Position numbers and translations under genes: made by a program. A DNA stretch of 28,717 nucleotides. It comes from an uncultured Corynebacterium sp. (GTDB lineage: Bacteria > Actinomycetota > Actinomycetes > Mycobacteriales > Mycobacteriaceae). This document shows, in pieces, positions 25,610 through 28,717 of the stretch (positions within the stretch are counted from its first letter, which is position 1; the number at the start of each line of letters is the position of its first letter). The notes beneath the pieces are model-generated. The model searched no databases and was not told the origin of the DNA. It saw only the letters and a program-made list of their open reading frames with translations. Location of the stretch: assembly GCF_902489365.1 (NCBI RefSeq), contig NZ_CABTZR010000027.1, positions 1-28,717 of the forward strand, in the 5' to 3' direction.

Positions 25610-27919
25610 ATGGCAACGAGCCTGTCCTTCTACCGCCGCATTGAGGACCGCTACAACCTGGGAAACCAGATCCTAGAGTTCTATAACAAGCTGGTGGACG
25701 ACCCCACGAACCCGTCGCTGCACGTAGAGCCCGTCAAGGACGCGGCGGATAAGCGCGTGCGTACCGCCCGGGTCAACCGCAAGTACCGCGCGGTGCTCTT
25801 CGAGCTGCACGATGGCAACGACACCATGTTCGTGCTCATTGACATCCTCAACCACGATGACGCCTATGCGCTTGCCACGTCGAAGACGCTCGTAGTCAAC
25901 GAGGTCTCCGGCGTCCCGTCGCTCGTGGATGCCACAGCTCCAGATGCCTCGACGTTGCTACCGCAGGCGGAGATCGAATCGCGCGCCAAGCGCCTGGCGG
26001 CCGAACAGCGCGCTGCGGAAGCAGCGGCGAAAGCGGAGGCGGAAGCCGAGTCGAATGCTGAGGCGCAGGCAGATGCTGAGCCCTCGGCGGATGCCGCAGC
26101 GGATGGTGAGGGTGTGCGGCCGTGGGATGCGGTGGGCGTCGACAAGCAAAAGCTCATCGATGAACTCGGATTGTCCCCGCAGACGGTGGCGGTGCTGGAG
26201 CGCGCCGCCACAACGGAGGAAGCTCTGGCGGCGCTGGCAGGCGCGCCTGAATGGGAACAGGATGCGACAGTCGGGCTGCTGTCCGGCATGAGCATTGCTG
26301 AGGTGCGCGAGGAACTGGGCTTGACGCAGTCCGCGGTGGCTGAGGCAAGCTCTGATAAGGCGTTGGTGGAAGGTATCAAGTCCCCGGCTGGCCGGAGGTC
26401 TTTCGTCATCGATCCCGGCGAGGAGGAGCTGGCAGCCATCCTCGAGGGGCCCTTTGCCGAGTGGCGCGTCTTCCTCCACCCGAGCCAGAGCCGCGCGGTC
26501 GAAGCAGATCACACCGGCTCCGCGCGCATCACGGGTGGTGCTGGTACCGGCAAGACCGTGGTGGTGGTGCACCGCACGAAGTACCTTCTGCAGAAGAACC
26601 CGAAGGCGCGTGTCTTTTTGACTACGTACACGCGCGAGTTGGCCAATGCGCTCAAGACGCAGATGAATGAGCTGTACCCGACGTTCCCGGAGGCCTCCGT
26701 GCACGGCGCGCCGGGGCTGTGGATCAGTGGCGTCGACGCGCTCGTCTTCGACGTACTGGCGAACGCACAGGCAACCGAGCGTGCCGCCGCGATGTCTGCG
26801 GTACTCAACATGGATGGGGATTTTGTGCCCCGCGGCCTGGATGGCGTGGAGGAAAAGCGGCAGTGGCAGGAGGCTGCGGAGCTCAAGGGCAGCTCCTTGC
26901 CGCGGGAGAAGTCCCACCCGACGTTCCTGGCGCAGGAGTACTCGGCGGTGATCCTCACGCAGGGCATTACCGATGAGAAGACCTATCTGCGCGCGCGGCG
27001 CACCGGGCGCGGCACGCCGCTCAACCGTGCTGAGCGCAAGGCGGTGTGGGCGATTGTGGAGTACTTCCACGCGGCGTGCGCGTCGATTGGGAAGCTGACG
27101 TATGCGGCTGCGGCGGTGGTGGCCGCGCACATCGTGGAGCACCGCACGGGCACGGAGGGCATGTTCGACCACGTGCTTATCGACGAAGCCCAGGACTTCC
27201 ACGCCGGCCACTGGAAGTTCCTGCGGGCGGTGGCCAAGCGCGGGCCGAATGACATCTTTATTGCAGAAGATTCGCACCAGCGCATTTATGGCCAGCGGTT
27301 GGTGCTGCGTGATTACGGGATTGAAACCCGCGGCCGTGCCACCACGAAGCTGCGCGTGAATTACCGCACGACCCGACAGAACCTGGGCTATGCCACGGCG
27401 ATTCTGGACGGTGCCGAGTGGGTGGATTCGGAAGAGAATATCGACGATCTGCATGGTTACCGTTCGGTGCGCCAGGGGCCTGCGCCGGTTGTCTTGAATT
27501 CTGCGAGCAAGGCGGAGGAGGCTGAGGCCTTGGCCGTGCGGATTCGGGGCTGGACCTCCGGGGACGATGATGTCTCCATTGGCGTGCTGACCCGTACCAA
27601 TGCTCGCAAGGATGAGATCGCCACACAGCTGGGTGAGCTGGGCGTGGCCGTGAGCACGGGGCGGCGCACGTCCCGGGAGCGCCCGGTGGCGGTGATGACG
27701 ATGCACAACGCCAAGGGCCTGGAGTTCACGCACGTTATCTTGCTCGACGTGAGCAGGGAGGCGCTGCCGCAGCGCTACCTGATGAAGGGGCTTGCGCCGG
27801 CGGAGGCCGACGAGGCCCTGCAGCGCGAGCGGGCGTTGCTCTACGTGGCGGCCTCGCGCGCCCGCGATGTGCTCGTGGTGAGCGTGGTGGGGGAGGCTTC
27901 GGAGCTGTTGCCGGGGTAG
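25610..27919 (+). CDS. UvrD-type superfamily 1 helicase with N-terminal RelE/ParE-like domain
   Basis: This 769-residue protein is the last gene of the four-gene operon. Residues 1-95 look like a RelE/ParE-superfamily fold: a helical start (FYRRIEDRY, ILEFYNKL), then TARVNRKYRAVLFEL, a strand FVLIDIL and NHDDAYALA, the usual C-terminal signature of such toxins. An Ala/Glu-rich charged helix follows at about 127-167. The helicase has motif I GGAGTGKT with K315, DEAQD at 525-529, SHQRIYGQR after it, motif V TMHNAKGLEF, and VAASRARD around 746-753. It would be a 3'-5' DNA translocase by family. Whether the RelE-like part cleaves RNA or only binds DNA, RNA or a partner cannot be told from the sequence. 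No antitoxin gene lies next to it, which argues against a free toxin. Its place directly after the nuclease-bearing helicase suggests a part in target processing. Confidence 0.9.
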   Translation: MATSLSFYRRIEDRYNLGNQILEFYNKLVDDPTNPSLHVEPVKDAADKRVRTARVNRKYRAVLFELHDGNDTMFVLIDILNHDDAYALATSKTLVVNEVSGVPSLVDATAPDASTLLPQAEIESRAKRLAAEQRAAEAAAKAEAEAESNAEAQADAEPSADAAADGEGVRPWDAVGVDKQKLIDELGLSPQTVAVLERAATTEEALAALAGAPEWEQDATVGLLSGMSIAEVREELGLTQSAVAEASSDKALVEGIKSPAGRRSFVIDPGEEELAAILEGPFAEWRVFLHPSQSRAVEADHTGSARITGGAGTGKTVVVVHRTKYLLQKNPKARVFLTTYTRELANALKTQMNELYPTFPEASVHGAPGLWISGVDALVFDVLANAQATERAAAMSAVLNMDGDFVPRGLDGVEEKRQWQEAAELKGSSLPREKSHPTFLAQEYSAVILTQGITDEKTYLRARRTGRGTPLNRAERKAVWAIVEYFHAACASIGKLTYAAAAVVAAHIVEHRTGTEGMFDHVLIDEAQDFHAGHWKFLRAVAKRGPNDIFIAEDSHQRIYGQRLVLRDYGIETRGRATTKLRVNYRTTRQNLGYATAILDGAEWVDSEENIDDLHGYRSVRQGPAPVVLNSASKAEEAEALAVRIRGWTSGDDDVSIGVLTRTNARKDEIATQLGELGVAVSTGRRTSRERPVAVMTMHNAKGLEFTHVILLDVSREALPQRYLMKGLAPAEADEALQRERALLYVAASRARDVLVVSVVGEASELLPG

Positions 27920-27984
27920 GTGGGGCAACCGGCCGTCTTATTACGCTTCTTTTCACTAGCGGCAACTGCGTCACAACCGCAAGA

Positions 27985-28004
27985 GACGTATGATGTCTTA
28001 TGAC
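27985..28004. promoter_or_regulatory. Imperfect tandem repeat and -10-like box before the aldolase gene
   Basis: GACGTATGAT and GTCTTATGAC lie end to end and agree at seven of ten positions, sharing TATGA in phase at one helical turn. The first copy contains TATGAT (27989-27994), which could be a -10 box, though no good -35 precedes it. Tandem repeats of this spacing can bind regulators of sugar or sialic acid genes, for example the direct repeats bound by E. coli NanR, so this may be an operator. The 119-base gap from 27920 to 28038 shows nothing else convincing. Confidence 0.25.
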
Positions 28005-28021
28005 TCTAATGCGAAGGTGAA

Positions 28022-28029
28022 AAGGAAGG
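28022..28029 (+). promoter_or_regulatory. Shine-Dalgarno for the aldolase gene
   Basis: AAGGAAGG lies nine bases before ATG 28039 and supports that start. Confidence 0.6.
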
Positions 28030-28038
28030 TTCTCAAAC

Positions 28039-28717
28039 ATGACTGCAAACACACAGCTCTTGCGCGGTGTGGTGCCACCACTGCTGACACCGTTTAACGA
28101 GGATTACTCTGTTGATACTGAGACTCTCAAGCGTCAAGCTGAACGGCTTATTAAAGCTGGCGTTCATGGCCTGTTCGTTCTCGGCTCCTCAGGTGAGGTA
28201 GCTTTCCTCACTCGAGAGCAGCGCAAGGAAGTCATCGCAACGGTGGTGGAACAGGCTCAAGGGCGCGTTCCGGTCATCGCCGGCGTGATTGACATGACGG
28301 CTCCGCGAGTAATCGAGCACATTGAAGATGCTGTCGCGCTCGGGGTTCAGGGGCTAGTTGCCACTGCGCCTTTCTATGTTCGCACTCACGACGTAGAGAT
28401 TGCTGAGCACTTCCGACTTCTTCATGAAGCCGCGCCAGAGACTCCCATTTACGCTTACAACATTCCGGTCAGCGTTCACTCGGTGCTGGACATTGCTACT
28501 CTTATTTCCCTCGCCAAGGAAGGCGTGATTGCCGGTGTCAAGGATTCTGGCGGCAATGATGGATACACGCGTGCTCTGATTAGCGCCCGCAACAAGGCTG
28601 GGGTGAAAGACTTTGTGGTTTTGACCGGCTCGGAAACTACGGTTGACTTTGCTTACCTGGCAGGCGCCGATGGTGTGGTGCCTGGTTTGGGCAACGTGGA
28701 TCCGGTTTCCTACGTGA
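28039..28717 (+). CDS. DapA/NanA family aldolase (dihydrodipicolinate synthase or N-acetylneuraminate lyase type), 3' truncated
   Basis: The first 226 codons of an approximately 300-residue class I aldolase run off the window end. Family residues are in place: GSSGE at 49-53 (pyruvate carboxylate binding), the Tyr of YNIP at Y140, and the Schiff-base lysine K168 in AGVKDSGG. GSETT and the following YLAGADGVVPGLGN also fit. The enzyme condenses or splits a 2-oxo acid using pyruvate. The GSSGE variant, and the absence of lysine-pathway genes nearby, make a sialic-acid or sugar-acid aldolase as likely as true DapA. It follows the island after a 119-base gap with its own ribosome binding site, so it is probably a separate transcription unit and the right-hand host flank. 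Confidence 0.92.
   Translation, partial: MTANTQLLRGVVPPLLTPFNEDYSVDTETLKRQAERLIKAGVHGLFVLGSSGEVAFLTREQRKEVIATVVEQAQGRVPVIAGVIDMTAPRVIEHIEDAVALGVQGLVATAPFYVRTHDVEIAEHFRLLHEAAPETPIYAYNIPVSVHSVLDIATLISLAKEGVIAGVKDSGGNDGYTRALISARNKAGVKDFVVLTGSETTVDFAYLAGADGVVPGLGNVDPVSYV

Noticed and set aside
11221..27919. BREX or classical type I restriction-modification
   Set aside because: The methyltransferase resembles PglX in type, but there is no PglZ phosphatase, BrxC-like ATPase, BrxL, HsdR or HsdS signature in the window.
25958..27928. 656-codon open frame on the minus strand
   Set aside because: It lies wholly opposite the UvrD-type helicase, is rich in Arg, His and Leu, matches no family, and is what GC-rich coding DNA gives on the opposite strand.
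27907..27929. Hairpin GTTGCC-N11-GGCAAC at the end of the UvrD-type gene as a terminator
   Set aside because: The stem is only six pairs, it overlaps the coding end, the loop is large, and no T-run follows directly.
1..28717. CRISPR arrays, tRNA genes, insertion sequences or phage integrase
   Set aside because: Looking for regularly spaced repeats, cloverleaf-type sequences, transposase DDE motifs and tyrosine recombinase signatures gave nothing I could support.

Overview
The window looks like chromosomal DNA of a moderately high-GC actinobacterium. Codon use and the flanking genes would suit Corynebacterium or a relative, but no rRNA or other marker gene fixes the genus. Ordinary single genes sit at both edges: the 3' end of an unknown gene, a secreted 5'-nucleotidase-like protein with a degraded metal site, and a GNAT acetyltransferase on the left; the start of a DapA/NanA-type aldolase on the right. 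Between them, from about 2.85 to 27.9 kb, lie six very large genes on the + strand that together read as an anti-phage defence island.

The island has two compositional halves. The left half (2851-11106) is lower in GC (42% in one hand-counted 60-base line). It holds a 1171-residue protein of no recognised family, followed 12 bases later by a 1575-residue DEAH helicase with a C-terminal DUF1998 zinc region. This pair resembles Druantia type III (DruH plus DruE).

The right half (11221-27919) is higher in GC (58-68% in sampled lines). It is a four-gene operon: a SNF2-type helicase (DrmD-like), a 1566-residue N6-adenine DNA methyltransferase (DrmMI-like), a 2189-residue helicase fused to a DUF1998 region and a Vsr-like nuclease domain, and a UvrD-type helicase with a RelE/ParE-like N-terminal domain. 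The first two genes match the start of a class 1 DISARM locus. The third looks like DrmA and DrmB in one chain with a nuclease added, and no phospholipase-D-like DrmC is present. The UvrD-type gene takes the last position.

Inferred working model for the right half: the methyltransferase marks host DNA, the SNF2 and giant helicases recognise and remodel unmodified invading DNA, and the Vsr-like domain and/or the UvrD helicase helps destroy it. This four-gene arrangement is the best candidate for an under-described system. A patch of low GC inside the methyltransferase, where target recognition domains usually lie, suggests that its specificity has been exchanged by recombination.
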